From Coffea arabica (taxonomy: Eukaryota > Streptophyta > Magnoliopsida > Gentianales > Rubiaceae), in NCBI RefSeq assembly GCF_036785885.1, contig NC_092312.1, forward strand, positions 21,222,001 to 21,286,000: a stretch of 64,000 nucleotides of DNA. The letters run 5' to 3'. Under the pieces are notes generated by a model, which was not told where the DNA came from, searched no databases, and worked only from the letters and a program-made list of their open reading frames with translations. Made by a program: the position numbers and the translations under genes. Positions 25,260-38,049 of the stretch are shown piece by piece. Within the stretch, counting starts at the first letter, position 1, and the number at the start of each line of letters is the position of its first letter.

Positions 25260-28200
25260 TCAACTAGATTTATCCTCCTTGAAAGGACCGGAATCATTTA
25301 GCAACTTCAGAACAAGGTTTACCTGCGGAAGAATTTCAGAGTATGTTGAATTAAAACCAATTTAACAAACTATTAGATTTCCAAGAAACTAAAAATTAAA
25401 CAAAAGGTTGGAATTTTTGAGCCAAACAGAGGGTGGAATCTAAAGAAAAGAGATTACCGTATTTTCTGTTTCTATTATTTAAACCAACACATACACCTCC
25501 CCCAGGCGGGTTGAAAATCAGGTTTGAAGCAAGCTAAATGATCTGCCTAGCTAACAAAACAATTTAACAATACCACTTCACGTGCACAATTCAATTTGGT
25601 GAAGCAGAATCGCATTAAACAACGTCTAAGATCCTCCCAACTCTAACCCACCATACTAATCACATGTATCAAACTGCCAACAGAAATAAGTAATGAATGA
25701 TAGTCCATCTTACTGACAAATGATGGTAATATATATTTACCTGAGATGCTTCCCGTACCAAAAAATCTGCTATCACTTTTCTAAACTCTTCATCCAGTAT
25801 ATAGTGACTGCTGTAAGTAGTCACAGGCAGGTAACCTCTCTGAATTTTATGCTCACCCTGAGCTCCAGCCTCTACTTTACCAAGTTTAAATTCAATGGCT
25901 GCTTCTATTGCCTGAAACATCATCAATCCAAATTATGTATTAAAAGCTTCGATCTGTTCACAGCTAAGGTGTTCTTCCTTTTTACCTATAGGAGCTTGTT
26001 AACATGCAGATGAAGATCTAAGCATATTAGACCTTTCTTACGTACAGTTACTAGGATTTTTAAGTTGATTGAGAGAGAAACATTTTGCCCTGTAATAGAG
26101 TGAACTGACATGAGAAGCGCTTTTCTTTGTATGCAACCTTGACCTCAGAACTTCGTCAATCAAAATTTAAAATAACAAGACCAGTGAAATAAACTTAAAT
26201 TATATTGTAAAAGCAAAAGCAAGATCGTCCTAGGAATGGCTTTGCATAAATTTCATTAGATACCATTTGTCTAAAACATGTATTCTTTGATTTTAGATTG
26301 AAGTGTACAATTACCCAGCTAAAGGTCTAGTGTCCTGCATGTTATACTACCCATAGATCAATATTCCATCTTGACTGATATAATCAGAAAATATATTCAA
26401 ACCTGGTAATAACAAGCTTCAAAGTGCAAGCTTGGATAGTAAACCTCTGGGTGACAGCCCCATAGGCGCCCATACAATGTGTTCCCTCCAATAAGATTCA
26501 GTGCTCCAGCTACAAGTTCACCCCCTTCTTCAGCTACAATAAGTAAAACACGATCACCCATCTTTGAAGCCATGTTGTGAAAGAATTCTCTAGTTAGATA
26601 AGCACTACCCCACCTAAGGTATGATCAGTAGATAATCAGAAAGATTGAAAGTGCTTGTAAGTTAATTACTGTACTACATTATTTATGTAAAAATCAATTA
26701 AAAAACGAGAATTTCTTATGACATATTCATAGAAATAAACCTTACTTGTTATCAGTGGTGTTTCGGTAGAATTGGTAGAACGTGTCCCAATGCCCAGGCT
26801 GGCAACATGAGATGTCGGGTAAAGGGAAGTAAGTACACATTTTTAAGGGCACAAAAAATGACTTAAAAGTAAACGTACTTAATTGAAAAGAAAAATTAAA
26901 CTGTTAAAGATTCACAAGTCATAATTGTTAAATAATGCATGTAAATCAAAAGAAGAAGTGCACGCAATTTAGGAGGAAAATTTAAATTATGCCACAACAA
27001 GAAGTATGCTCAAGAAAGCCACAAGTATTACCAGTTAATGTGAAAGTGAAACAGGAAAGATCACGCACCAGCTAGTAAAGGTCTTAATATAATAACATAT
27101 TGCAATTCATTATCTTATCGCAGAGAACTAAAAGAAACAAGTAGTAAAGGATTGAGAATCCACTGAAGATCGTTCAAAGAAAATCTTTTGCCTTCAACTG
27201 GAAAATTGAAGAAAGAGCAAAGAGATGGAACAAGTATGTGCTTTTGTCTCTTGCTAGAATATCAGAGTACAAGCCAGCTAGAAGGATTTGCAAAATATAA
27301 GAGAAAAGATGAGATAAACATATAAGATACTATTGGTTTGCTTCCTCCTCTTCTTGCACAAGTTTCCCCGTAAAAGAGGGGGGGGGGGGGCATAAAATCA
27401 AGAAAGATTAAACTGGAAGAGGAAGTATGACAACGTTACAAAACAAGAAGAAGAACAAAACATTTTATGATTTGAAATTCTCCTAAACATTCCTCGCATT
27501 TAATAACCGGACATAACCATACAAATTAATACAGCCTGCAGACCTTGATGTCATCTCCCCTTAGCCATTTCATGGTCAAATTTTGAGCAGAAATCTGCAA
27601 GAAGAGAATTAATATGTTAAACAAGTTGATATATATCTCAAAGTTCTACAACATGACATACTATCTCAAATTGTCTTCAGCAAGTTGTACATCACATACT
27701 TAAGGCCTTCAAGAGATAGTAGCATAAGTTTTGTACTAAATTTGCAAGAACATGAAAACCATCAAACAACAAAAGAAAAAGCCCACCTTCTTGCGCTCTT
27801 GCCGAATATTTTTCCTTTTGCCTTGCTTCATATCCATCAAGAACTCATCAAAACTGTGAAACCATTCAATACCAAAACAGCAAAGATCATGACATGATCT
27901 GAAACTCTTTGCTACAAAGGAATGAAAATAAGTATAGAAGTCCTTGCAACTTCAAGACCCACAGTTAAACTTTGACCATGAGTTATGCATGTGAAAAGGG
28001 TACAACTAAAATGAACAAGGGCCAGATAACACTAACCAAGAATAAGTAAATAATTACTAAAGCGATACTCATTCAGAGATATAAGAAGGCTACATGGATG
28101 CTTAGTTATGTTTCAGTTGTGACCTGAAAAAAGGAAAACTCATTGTTTGGAATTAAAACAAGAATTAGACATTAAACCACTAACAACTTCCTTTCACTAT

Positions 28201-31200
28201 AATTAACAAAAAGAACATAAACATGTAAGCTTTACTACATCAGTCAGAGTTGTGGTAAGGCCCAGTTGAATTAACGTTTTTTCCCCTCTAATTAAGCCAG
28301 AGGTTCATACCTGAGCCCTAATTTTATCAAATGACATAGCGTCAGGTCACAAGAAGGGCAAAATGGCATGAAATTAAAATTGACATCAAGGTCATGCCAA
28401 TTTTAAATCCATAAGTATATGGTTTATTAACAAGCATATGACAGTATGTATAATTACCTTTTATAATTACGATTTCTCCAATGGTACTGCATACCGATCC
28501 TCTGAAGAAAACCCTCTTCCTTCAACTTGCCCCACTCACTAGCAGAAGGAAAAGTAATGTGCAGTGAAGATACCTGGAACTGTTTACGTATGAGCATAAA
28601 TGTTAGCAAAAGGATCAATTCCATAACGAGACACAATGCTCTTATGCTTGTGCCATCACTTGAAAATAATCCACTGTTTCAACTTAACTGAATAGGCTTA
28701 TCCATAAATCAGTAATATTCATTCCCTATTTTTGAGGTCATCATAGTGAAGGAAAATGGTTATGTTTAATATCAAACCTGATTCGGGGAGTGCTCACTTA
28801 GACTCCTAACTCCTTGGCATGTACTTACATTGGGGAAGGGATGTAAGTAATAAGGATGAGAAACATGACATTAAGCACCCAAAATAAATATGTAGCCCAC
28901 ACAAGAGGTCCTACCTTAAGGTCTAGGATAAAATTACCTAGTAGAAGTTGTAAGAATATGCTATGCAAGCCAAACTCAACAGATAAAAGATTGGCATTGA
29001 CATAACAATCTCATTAGATCATCAGTTCATGTTGAGTAATATGTGTTGTAGAAAGATCCCACCAGAGGAAAAGAAACTAACAGAGGCTTCATCACATAGA
29101 TTGTCCACTTTCCTACTCCTTTTAAGAAGTCTGAGGGTCATAGTGTATTCAATACAACGATAGCAATATAAATAAGGCATAGAAACATAAACAAGGCAGA
29201 GGACCAAGCACTTCCCATGCTCAACAAAACCCTGCCAAATTGGTATTACTGAGGCCATATTGCTCAGGCCTGACCAGCCTGAGCCAGATACCCTTTGTCT
29301 GAGTTAGTATCAAGCATCGAAAACTAGGTCCAAGCCTCAATATTTCTCCAACACCTTATTCATTGCTGTACCTTCTTTAATTTGTCAGGTTTCAGAAAGA
29401 AAACCTTTCTACACCTCTTAAAAACAACTTGACTACTCAGTATCTTTGCAACATAGTTATTCAACTGTTCCTTGCTCTCAGTACTGCACTCTAACGTTCT
29501 CAAAACAAAAACCCTGCATTCTCTACTAATTCCTTTTCTTTGTTTAGGAATACATATCAACCATTATGTACATGAAGTCATCAACTAATTTCAATTCTAA
29601 CATGCTCAAATATATAGAGATATAAATTATCTGAAAAGCAAGAGAAAAAGAAGTAGAAGGGAATCAATTCCCTACAATACCTTGGTTGTCAGATCCTTCA
29701 TTGCAGATACTAAAATGTCAAAGATTTTATCCTTGTATAATGTGTTACGAAGCAAGATCCTCTGGCCAGTAACAGGAGTGAAAGGCACGCAGCACTGCAA
29801 TTTAGGATAGTACCTTGCACCATAGCCATAGTAAGCATTTGCCCAAGAATGATCAAATACATATTCACCATAAGAATGGCTGCAGGATATCGCCAAAAAG
29901 ACATGGACCATTAGAATTATGTGAGTAGTTACAGACAATGTACAAATGAATTCAACAATAGAATTGCATGACCTTTTCAGGTAGAGGGGAACAACACCTA
30001 AAACAGTATTACACTCATCCCGAGCTACTATATGTTGTGCTATCCAACCTGTCTCCTGAAATAGCAACATATGAGCTAACTTACATTAAGGGTGATTTCT
30101 AAAAGAAAAGGAATGAAGTTAGTAAAAGTTAATTAATGTCCATATGAAGAATTAACTGTAGAATGCCTTTATCGGACAATCTAGAGAATATCCAAAAGAA
30201 TTAACTCCGCATGCATGACATCCCTTTAATAGGTGCCCAAGGATCTATACTCATCACATCACAAAGAGAAATGGATGTTATTTACTCATTTTACAATTAT
30301 ACTCTAAGGAAAAAATGGTATGCATCTCTGTCAATCACATACAGATCAATCAATCAATCAATTAATGCTAAAGTTTTCACTTTGTTAGAAAGCAAGCCAA
30401 TGGAAGGTCTACATGCGATCCTGTAGGTGACTCGTTGAAGATTTTTAATATACTTTTTACCTAGAGTTTAGCAATCTAAGCTTTAGGTTTCGTTTGTTTT
30501 ACTTCAGGAGTATTTAATTTTGCTACCTTATAATGTTAATATAGTGCACGATGCCAGAATTTTTTGTTAAAGAAATAAAATTCGTTTCGTGATATCATCA
30601 GGCTGATTACATTATTTAGAAGGTTTTGTTCAATCTAGTGAAGCTTAAATTCACTGTGTACTTGGAGTTTTGCTAACTAATAAAATTTTAAAAATGTCAT
30701 AAACTCTTCTCCCTTTTCTCTTTCTCCTTTCACACCCTGATTTCTTCTCCTCCGCCTCAAGGATGCCCTTCGCCATCTCTTCCAAGTCCAAACTTTTTCC
30801 AAAATATTAACCCACAAGGCATCAATAAATATCTAAACTCTTTAAACCCTTGAGTTTCAAGACTAGCACAGTACGTTTTGCAACTTGCTTCATTTTACTT
30901 CACCACCATAAATCTAAAACTTCTGGTACCTAATTTTACTGAATGAGATCCTTGATTTTCCCAACTTAATTCTTCAAAGCTCCACAGAGAAATTGCTTAA
31001 ACTGACCACCAAATGGTCAAAGATGCCCTGTAAATGCAAGTAAATGTACAAAGGTAGTGCCTTAAGCTTGTGTTCCATATACCACATAATATATGGGTCA
31101 GTAAGAAGCAGTGCATAAGCGCCAACTTTCTGAGAGGGCAAGAATATGGTTGATGAACATAAGGAGTAAAAGTCACTTTGAGAGCCTGTCATTGTTGAAA

Positions 31201-32641
31201 CAGAAAAGTTCATCTCTAGTAACTTCGGAATGTGCTTAGTCAAAATACACAAGTAGATTGCCATATGTGACTCACAAAGAAACAAAAAAAGGACAAATAT
31301 TTCCATCTTGATGTGAAGTTTAGAATATCCCACTGGCATAATTTTCTTGCTAACAGTTTAAATCCATCAAAGTATACATCATGGAGATAATTTCTTAAAT
31401 TGTTGTCTCTCACCTTAACGGCACAGCCTGATTCCTCCAAGCTTGACAAAAAACCATGGGTAGTAAATGGATTAAATTGTTCAGGACCTGTGGCATCAAA
31501 ACAGCATGCATCCCATTCACTGGATGAGACCTCTAAGATTGAGGGAACCACTGAAACTGAAATGGTTTTGACTCTCTCTGAGTCTGACATATCTCCCTGA
31601 CACAAATCACGAAAACATAGTAACACAACATGTACAATGTTAGGAGCTGCTTCCTTGAAACTTTTACACGACTGAGAGACAAAAAATACCTTTGAGCCAG
31701 GCTCTTTAAATGTGAAACTCCCCAAAGAAACATCCCTGTTAGCAGGTTCCACAGACTTCTTTTGTCCCCAAAATAGAGCATTTACGCGGAATGTTGAAAC
31801 CGGATTCTGGACGCATTGTCTACATGATGGATTATGCTACAAATGCAAAACTAATAATCATATTTTCCGTAATATAAAGTCTTGGTGGCATTTGTAACCA
31901 CATTATCAAATAGTAATGAGCAAAGTTATGTAAAGCAACAAGTATTACAGCACCAAATGTACTGAAATTGATGTGTTTCATAACATTTCATCCAAACTGG
32001 ACAGGACCCTTCTATCCATAATTCCTCAGGACTAGCGAACAGAATGAAACAGTACATGCAACCTAGCATAAGCCAGTTGACACCACGATCATTCCTTGAA
32101 CTGACTCATGAAAATCAATCAAGAAGCATAAAAATCAAAATTTTCCAGCCCTGCTCTTTATAAATTCGAGAACTAATATACTAACCCTCCTAATTACGAT
32201 ACAAACGTAAACAAAATGCACGTATACGAAAAGGGTGCAAGATCATGTTTCCTTTAATACATCGACTTTAATTGGACAGTCATGGGTAGCTCATTCAGTC
32301 CTCTACTCAGTCACTAGTCTGGGTTTGAAATATTTGGACTTTTCCAATCCAGCCCAAAAATAATTTTCTCTATTCAGCAAAAAACAACGAATTTAGATAA
32401 AACATGTGCATCTACATATCTGCACACTGTTCATTTTACAGGTAAAGCATGCAATTCCTGTACCTTTGAGCAAGAATTCTAAAATTAGCAGCTAACCACG
32501 GAACTTAATTTATTATAAAAAGACAAAAAAAAAAAGAAAAGGAAAAATTGAAAGGAAGAAACAAAGATGGATGCAGCAGCTTACAAGGGTAAGTGGGACG
32601 TGTCCAAGAAATGTAGAAGAAGCAGCCATGGCCATCGCCAT
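25260..32641 (-). CDS. FemAB-like / DUF482 family protein (GNAT fold), likely organellar
   Basis: Twelve exons in transcription order: 32585-32641, 31690-31806, 31414-31596, 29973-30055, 29681-29879, 28458-28579, 27787-27853, 27544-27594, 26746-26798, 26403-26613, 25741-25911, 25260-25322 (458 aa). Phases match at every junction. The first ~40 residues (MAMAMAASST... then PVSTFRVNALFW) are acidic-poor and Ser/Thr/Ala-rich, like a plastid or mitochondrial transit peptide. The body carries family blocks: EWDACCFDATGPEQFNPF, ETGWIAQHIVARDE, HSYGEYVFDHSWANAYY, KRKNIRQERKK, HWDTFYQFYRNTTDNKWG, GRLWGCHPEVYYPSLHFEACY and EAGAQGEHKIQRGYLP. Bacterial relatives are annotated as peptidoglycan-biosynthesis-like or acyl-CoA N-acyltransferase-like; no function is known to me for the plant protein. 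Exon 2 could also begin at an AG 10 bases upstream, but only the chosen acceptor keeps frame. Confidence 0.9.
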
Positions 32642-33150
32642 GGCCGAAAAGGCTCAGCAAAGTTCAGACCAGGAGGAATGATGGCCAAAGCTCACTTTTT
32701 TCCTTTTTTTTTTTCAAAAAAAGTTTTCCCAAAAAAAATGCATGTGGCTAAGAAATTTAGAAGCTGCTAAGATTTTATAGTTGTCTCAACTCTCAAGTGC
32801 CTCGCAAATGTGTACTTTCAGACTCGATTTTCGCATGCCTTGTGTTGTAAAAAAAAAAAAAAAAAAAAAAATTCGCGTGCTATGGGGGCGAAAAGATGAA
32901 GACTGAATTTCGCGACTTGCCCCCTGGTTTTTTCAAAGATTACGCTTTTGTTTACAAAACGTCAGAAATAGGGGTGCACGTGTTTCTTCTTCTTGTACAG
33001 TTAATCTTTTGTTCATTATCTACATCTTTTATAATTTTTTTTTTTTTTACTTTTTGTTGTTTCTTAAACTTCTAAGTTGTAAACGTCATTTGGATTTTTT
33101 GTGCTAATGAAGAGGCCTGATCTAATGTATATCAAGCCAATTATCCAATG
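32642..33150. other. 5' flank of the FemAB-like gene
   Basis: Upstream of the minus-strand start codon. It holds poly(T)/poly(A) tracts (32700-32740 and 32849-32870) and no recognisable gene. It should contain the FemAB-like promoter; no core element was obvious. Confidence 0.45.
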
Positions 33151-34690
33151 GATGAAAATAAAAAAGGGTATTCTTGTGTGTGTATGAATTTAGTTCCTTT
33201 TTATGTTCATCTTCGCGTTAACTCGATTCGTGTATTTGGGTGTTAATGAGACAGTGGTGGAAGTTGCATAAATGCCAAAGGATGGAGAGGGTTGAAGATT
33301 TTGAGAAGGAAAAGAGAAAGAGGATTTATAGAGTTCGGATTATCCATTCCACATGATATAATTCTTGTGTTATATGAGTTTGGGATATATCATCATTTCT
33401 TGTGTTGATATAGCTCGGATTATAATTCTCACCTTTTTCTATCGATTATTTTATCTGAACTTTGAAGTTTGAGCATAAAGTTCCAATTAGAGTTGCTTGA
33501 TTATTCATGCATCAACAAAATGGCATCAATTTGGAAACCATAATTTTGATGATTGTTAACTTTTCTTCCCATGAACGATTGGCTCTATGCTGATTTGAAG
33601 ATGTACATCTCATTGCATCACCAGTTTCTTAGTGGATATCATGCTTTAGAGGATATCAGACAGTTCTTGGATATGCACCTGATAAGCGAGAAATCCTTTT
33701 GACTAATCATTGTCAGGTATTTGGGCTTTCTGATATCATGGGGATCATGTCCATGGAAATTCGATCAGTTCCTTGGGGCTATCAACATCGGAAGACAAAT
33801 GCTGATAATTATAAGATTGATAGGGCAAGGGTAGAAGACAAGAAAATCAAAGGGAAGCCAACGAAATTCTTCTGTAGAAGTTTGTATTGCCCTGAAAGAG
33901 GTGCTTTCTTATGCCTGCAAACTAGTTCAATGGGCCTTGGTGCTGGGTATTGTGACTCTTGCAAGATAAAGGAACTGCGCAACACATCGGCATTCAAGCT
34001 GAGACAGATAAAACTCCTAAGAATGCAAGAAGTGTGGTTCTTAAACCATTCACTGTCTGCCAATTTCTGGGGATTGACCGGCATAAGCCGTTTAAAAATG
34101 CTGACCCTGAATCCACAATAGTTAAACTTCAGAGATTTTTTAGACCTGAGGATATCCCATTTGTATTTGAACTTTAGTCGATGAAGATCATGATTTCCCA
34201 AGTTGGTACGTGCACAAAGTTGTGCATGCCTGGACATTTTCAAGAAACAGACAAGACTTCTTCGTTGTGAATACTTTGGAAGAGATATTGATTAAAACTG
34301 ATGTTAAGTCTTTAAGATAATATATTTCAGCTCTAATCTTGCCATTGGAGGATCCTTGTGATGATGAAAAGGAGACAAGGATTTGTTGTGAAGGATTTGG
34401 ACCGATAATATCGTGGTCATTGTTGGGATATGATGATAACTCACCCATTATTTGGGTTTCTACAGAAACAGCTGATTATGAATGTCTTGCTACTGTCCGG
34501 CAGAAGCAATACAGTCTTTCTTCCAGAAAGCATGTACTTGTGTAGAGGCAACCAGAAACCTAGTCTTAATCAGTTACTCACAGCTGTCGTTCATTCAGTG
34601 ACAGAAAGAAAAAATGTTCTTCATGGAGCCATTACCAAGGTTCCAATCATTTCATGGGGAAGATTCAGCACAAATGTAGCAATTAAAATA
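33150..34690 (+). pseudogene. Rearranged partial copy of the adjacent MET1 gene
   Basis: Three blocks match the intact gene downstream but in a different order. Block 1 (about 33170-33570) matches the MET1 5' leader region 38275-38780. Block 2 (about 33640-34320) matches the end of coding exon 2 and intron 2 (about 42560-43400). Block 3 (about 34330-34660) jumps back to exon 1 (about 40405-40780). Block 2 has lost an 82-bp piece equivalent to 42918-42999, which shifts the frame. Block 3 carries small deletions and ends its frame early. Coding stretches remain roughly 90-97% identical to the intact gene by eye, so the copy is fairly recent. Order and frameshift rule out a functional methyltransferase. 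Block 2 represents the BAH region and block 3 the replication-foci domain. Confidence 0.9.
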
Positions 34691-34886
34691 ACAGATGTCT
34701 AAAGTAAAACTTAATACCTGCAGCCACAATCGAAGATTTCAGCAGCTAAAACCTTGATAGGTGCAAGCTTATCATAAACATGACAACTACAATCTGTAGG
34801 CAATCATATATGTCAATCTCGAACTTTGGTTAGGAAGGGACGACGAATATGCATTCTTTGGATAAAACCAGCACAAATCTGAACTA

Positions 34887-36184
34887 CTAAAAAACAGTTG
34901 CACCAGATAAAATACAAACAAGGCTGATGCCTTCGTGAGTATCTATCTCTATATCTATCTCAACATCTCTCATCAGACCCGCAATCTCAAAGGCAGTAGT
35001 AGGCTTTACGAGCCCAAAGTCAGCAGACCCTACAATCCATCGGTATTGCACCTCCTTGTAATGACCAACAGTCCGGCCCCGTAGGTTGACTGCATGGGGA
35101 AGATTGCCACTGAATTCAATTGATGCATCATTAAGTTGCTGTCCGAAACACACTTATTCATCGTTAAGTTGCTGTCCAAAACACACGTATCCCCCCATCT
35201 TGCCCCACACACTCCCAGCTTCTTTCCCTTTAGTTGACTATCGTCTTTTTCTCTTCTTTCCATTACTTGGTGCATTATCTGCTATCAAAGTTTTAGAGCA
35301 AGTGCATTTCCTGTTATCAAAATATTTTTAATCTAAATTCAGATAGGCATTTGATTCATGCCAAAATTAGGTAGATAGTTGTCTTAGCATGTGGAAGATC
35401 ATTAGAATCACTCCTCATCCTTTGATCTTGTGGTATGTTGCTTCTTTGTAGGACTCTCAGTGATTTTCAGTGTGGTCAATAGGGTTTCATCAATGTTGGT
35501 AGATTTCACAAAAGCTTTTGCTAGAGTGAGTGTCACTCTGCATTAACTCTATGTCAGTTTCTTCTTCTTCAGTGTGGTACCAACCGTAGGTTGCCTTGCC
35601 TGTGTGCTGCTTCCTGCTTCTCCTGTTGGTGTGGTGTCTTTGATGCTGAGTAGGAGTTGATGACCCACAATAGCTGTGTACTTTTCAGTAGCAGATGATG
35701 CGTAGCTATATGAGTCGTTCTTAATGAGGCAAAGAATGGTGATGTTGTTGATAGATTCCTATATTGCTTTGTATTGAACATCCTATCCACTTATTGCAAG
35801 TGGAAAGATGTACCATTTAATCAAATGAAAGTAATATTGTGGTGTTAAATAGTTAATTTTACCTTTTCTTCTTGTTCCTGGATTTCAGGAATTGTGTATG
35901 GAAAGAGTTGCTCAGCATCATCTCCATATGAATCAACAGTTATGTTTCCACTCCAATCACCAAATTCAACAGTCAATCTAGGCCTGATATGAAGAACGGT
36001 TAAACACATTGATGTGAGGTTCAAACTATGATTTTTATTGCAGAAAATAATTGCAGAGTTCTTGACAAAAGTTTGGAGCACCCCAATCTGTCTAAGTTTT
36101 CACAGATCAGGAGATCCACTTGGTTAATTGAAGTAGGTGTGTAAGATTTATATGATCAGAAAATCTTCATAATTTTGTCTTACC
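34887..36184 (-). CDS. Possible 3' exons of an unrecognised gene or gene remnant
   Basis: Two candidate exons, 35863-35983 and 34887-35138, join in phase. The upstream one starts after TATCAG and reads PRLTVEFGDWSGNITVDSYG, then DDAEQLFPYTIPEIQEQEEK, ending at AAG|GTAAAA. The next starts after GGACAG and reads QLNDASIEFSGNLPHAVNLR, then GRTVGHYKEVQYRWIVGSAD, ending ...CILSGATVF and TAG at 34887. A third stretch, ending near 36184 at AAG|GTAAG, reads PAISLCELLLNAKSHAFLAS, but its phase does not fit the next exon. Composition looks protein-like, yet I recognise no family. It could be a real gene with an exon I missed, or a truncated relic beside the rearranged MET1 copy. The N-terminal part is not visible. 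Confidence 0.35.
35113..35189. repeat. Short tandem duplication
   Basis: Two adjacent copies of a roughly 34-bp unit containing TTAAGTTGCTGTCC and AAACACAC, differing at a few positions. One copy overlaps the splice acceptor proposed for the last exon of the unrecognised minus-strand gene. Confidence 0.7.
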
Positions 36185-36299
36185 TTGGAGCGACGTGGAC
36201 TCATCGCTGGCAAGAAATGCATGTGATTTGGCATTCAGGAGTAGCTCACACAAGCTGATGGCAGGAGGCGCAGGCGTGGTACCAATTTTTTTGCCCGTG

Positions 36300-36690
36300 T
36301 CCAGAAGTTTGGCCTTGCCATGGTTCACCGTCGCGGGTCACGGTCATGTCGCGGTTTCGGTTGTTCCACATTCGTCGTGGCATATCGGTTGAATATCAGG
36401 TGACACGCATATTATAGCATAAAAAAGTTTCCAAAAAATATGAAAAAATTACTAAAATTAGAAAATATCAAAAAAGGCATAATTTGAAGAAAAAAAAAAA
36501 ATTCGAGTCGACCCTGAACTGATTCAATTATATCGGCCGATACCATACATCACGGATTCGAATCGACCAATATTGGCAGAGTCAGAGCGAGTTTTGGGAT
36601 TGATATTGTACCGATCCCCTCCGTTCCAATTACGACTCGACCGATATGTATCGGTATCGGCCGATATTGCTAACAATGTGCCTTGCGTTG
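36300..36690. repeat. CCGATA/TATCGG-rich repeat
   Basis: Contains TATCGGTATCGGCCGATA and related motifs, TCGGCCGATACCATAC, and CGGTCATGTCGCGGTTTCGG near the left end. It looks like a decayed non-autonomous transposon of a family common in eudicots. Exact ends are not defined. Confidence 0.4.
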
Positions 36691-37926
36691 CACCCAGAAT
36701 AGTTTTCTCTAAATTTAAGAGAGTAGTTTATGAGGTAGTGGGACAGAGTTTTTGAAGTTAGTATGGATCTAAATTTGACAGGTTTCATTATTAGTTGCCT
36801 GTGGCATAGTAAACGATTCAGAATTCACCTTGTAACATATCTGCATAAGAGATAGATTTCAATTGGCAATCACATTTTGCATCATTCGAATGGTTTACTG
36901 CAATGAAAAGTGATTTTTCCTTTTAACTATTGATCCAAAATGTAGCCAGCATTCACCTTTTTTTTTTTTAATGGTGGTAGGATTTCTCCAAAGTTGGCAG
37001 TTAACAGGATACCCATCATACATGGTGGCAGTTTGCTTTCCAAAGCTGAAATATGTGATTAAACTGAGGCATAAATAAGGACATGAACGAATGTTGCAGA
37101 ATTTCATAGGATGAGCAGTTTTGTAACCATACATATATTAAAGGTCGATTCCAATGTTTACAATGATTTGCTGATTTTGATAATCCCATATTATGCATGG
37201 CCCTGTGGTGCTGGTCCAGATAAGTTAATCAACAATCACGACCTTAATTCATGATTTCTTTCCTCTAAGGGCTTGATAGACCACAATAACACTGGAGCCC
37301 TGATAAGTCATGGTAGTATATATCATGTCTTCAATTTCTTTCCATGCTTTGAAATTATGACTTAATCAGCTGAAAACTTCAAAAAGAAATCCGCCATAGA
37401 AGTTGTAAAAAGTCAACTGCAAGCGGAATAGAAATACATAAACACAGGAACAAGATAAAAATTGTAGATTGCTTAAGTTTCGCTCTCAAAAGGCATGAAT
37501 ACAAAACGATAAAAGAGCAAAAAAAAAAAATACATATATCAGCATGTCATTAGTGACAGATTATTGTGTTATTTTGAATGTCACGGAAGCATAAAAATCA
37601 AAATAAGGAATCCATAAATGTGAAGAAAATAATTTATTTGTCAGATAAAGAGTGGATACCACACCTCCATAAAACTCATATAGACATCTGCAAGCCCTTT
37701 TTTTTTTTTTTTTTTTTTACATGAGTTGTACTTTTATTTGTTCAATCAAAAAAGCCAATTCTTGATAAGCGATGCATTTGAGCATTTCAACAACTCGGGG
37801 GGACTACAAATAAACGTCCGGGGAAAAATTGGGACAGTCCCAAAACTTTAAGGTCTAATACTGCAATTCTTTGCGCGTGCATGGTTTCCTGTAGTAGCCT
37901 AACCCCTTATTGCCTTTAGTGCGAAT

Positions 37927-37934
37927 TAGGGTTT
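37927..37934 (+). promoter_or_regulatory. Telo-box (reverse orientation) upstream of MET1
   Basis: TAGGGTTT is the complement of the telo-box AAACCCTA. It is frequent in promoters of plant genes active in dividing cells and often works with E2F or site II elements. It lies 70 bp upstream of the E2F-type site. Confidence 0.55.
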
Positions 37935-38003
37935 GAAATTGTGCACGTGTGAAAATAATTAGGGGTTTCGGATAAAATAATTCAGGCGCGTGGGCTTCCC
38001 AAA

Positions 38004-38011
38004 TTTGGCGC
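38004..38011 (+). promoter_or_regulatory. E2F binding site in the MET1 promoter
   Basis: TTTGGCGC matches the plant E2F consensus TTTSSCGC, and the following C extends it to TTTGGCGCC. Plant MET1 is a maintenance methyltransferase needed at replication, and S-phase control by E2F is known for it in Arabidopsis. That makes the position meaningful. Confidence 0.65.
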
Positions 38012-38049
38012 CAGTTGTAGGCTTAAAACTAACTGCTTATTTTTTCAAT

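Larger units (their letters stand above)
34700..37920. other. Intergenic region with possible exons of an unrecognised gene
   Basis: Between the MET1 fragment and the intact MET1 promoter. Apart from the candidate minus-strand exons and a CCGATA-rich repeat, listed separately, it is AT-rich with no supported coding sequence. Confidence 0.4.

Noticed and set aside
33699..34177. Treating the upstream MET1-like frames as a functional gene
   Set aside because: The blocks are out of order relative to MET1, an 82-bp deletion shifts the frame, and there is no promoter or catalytic domain.
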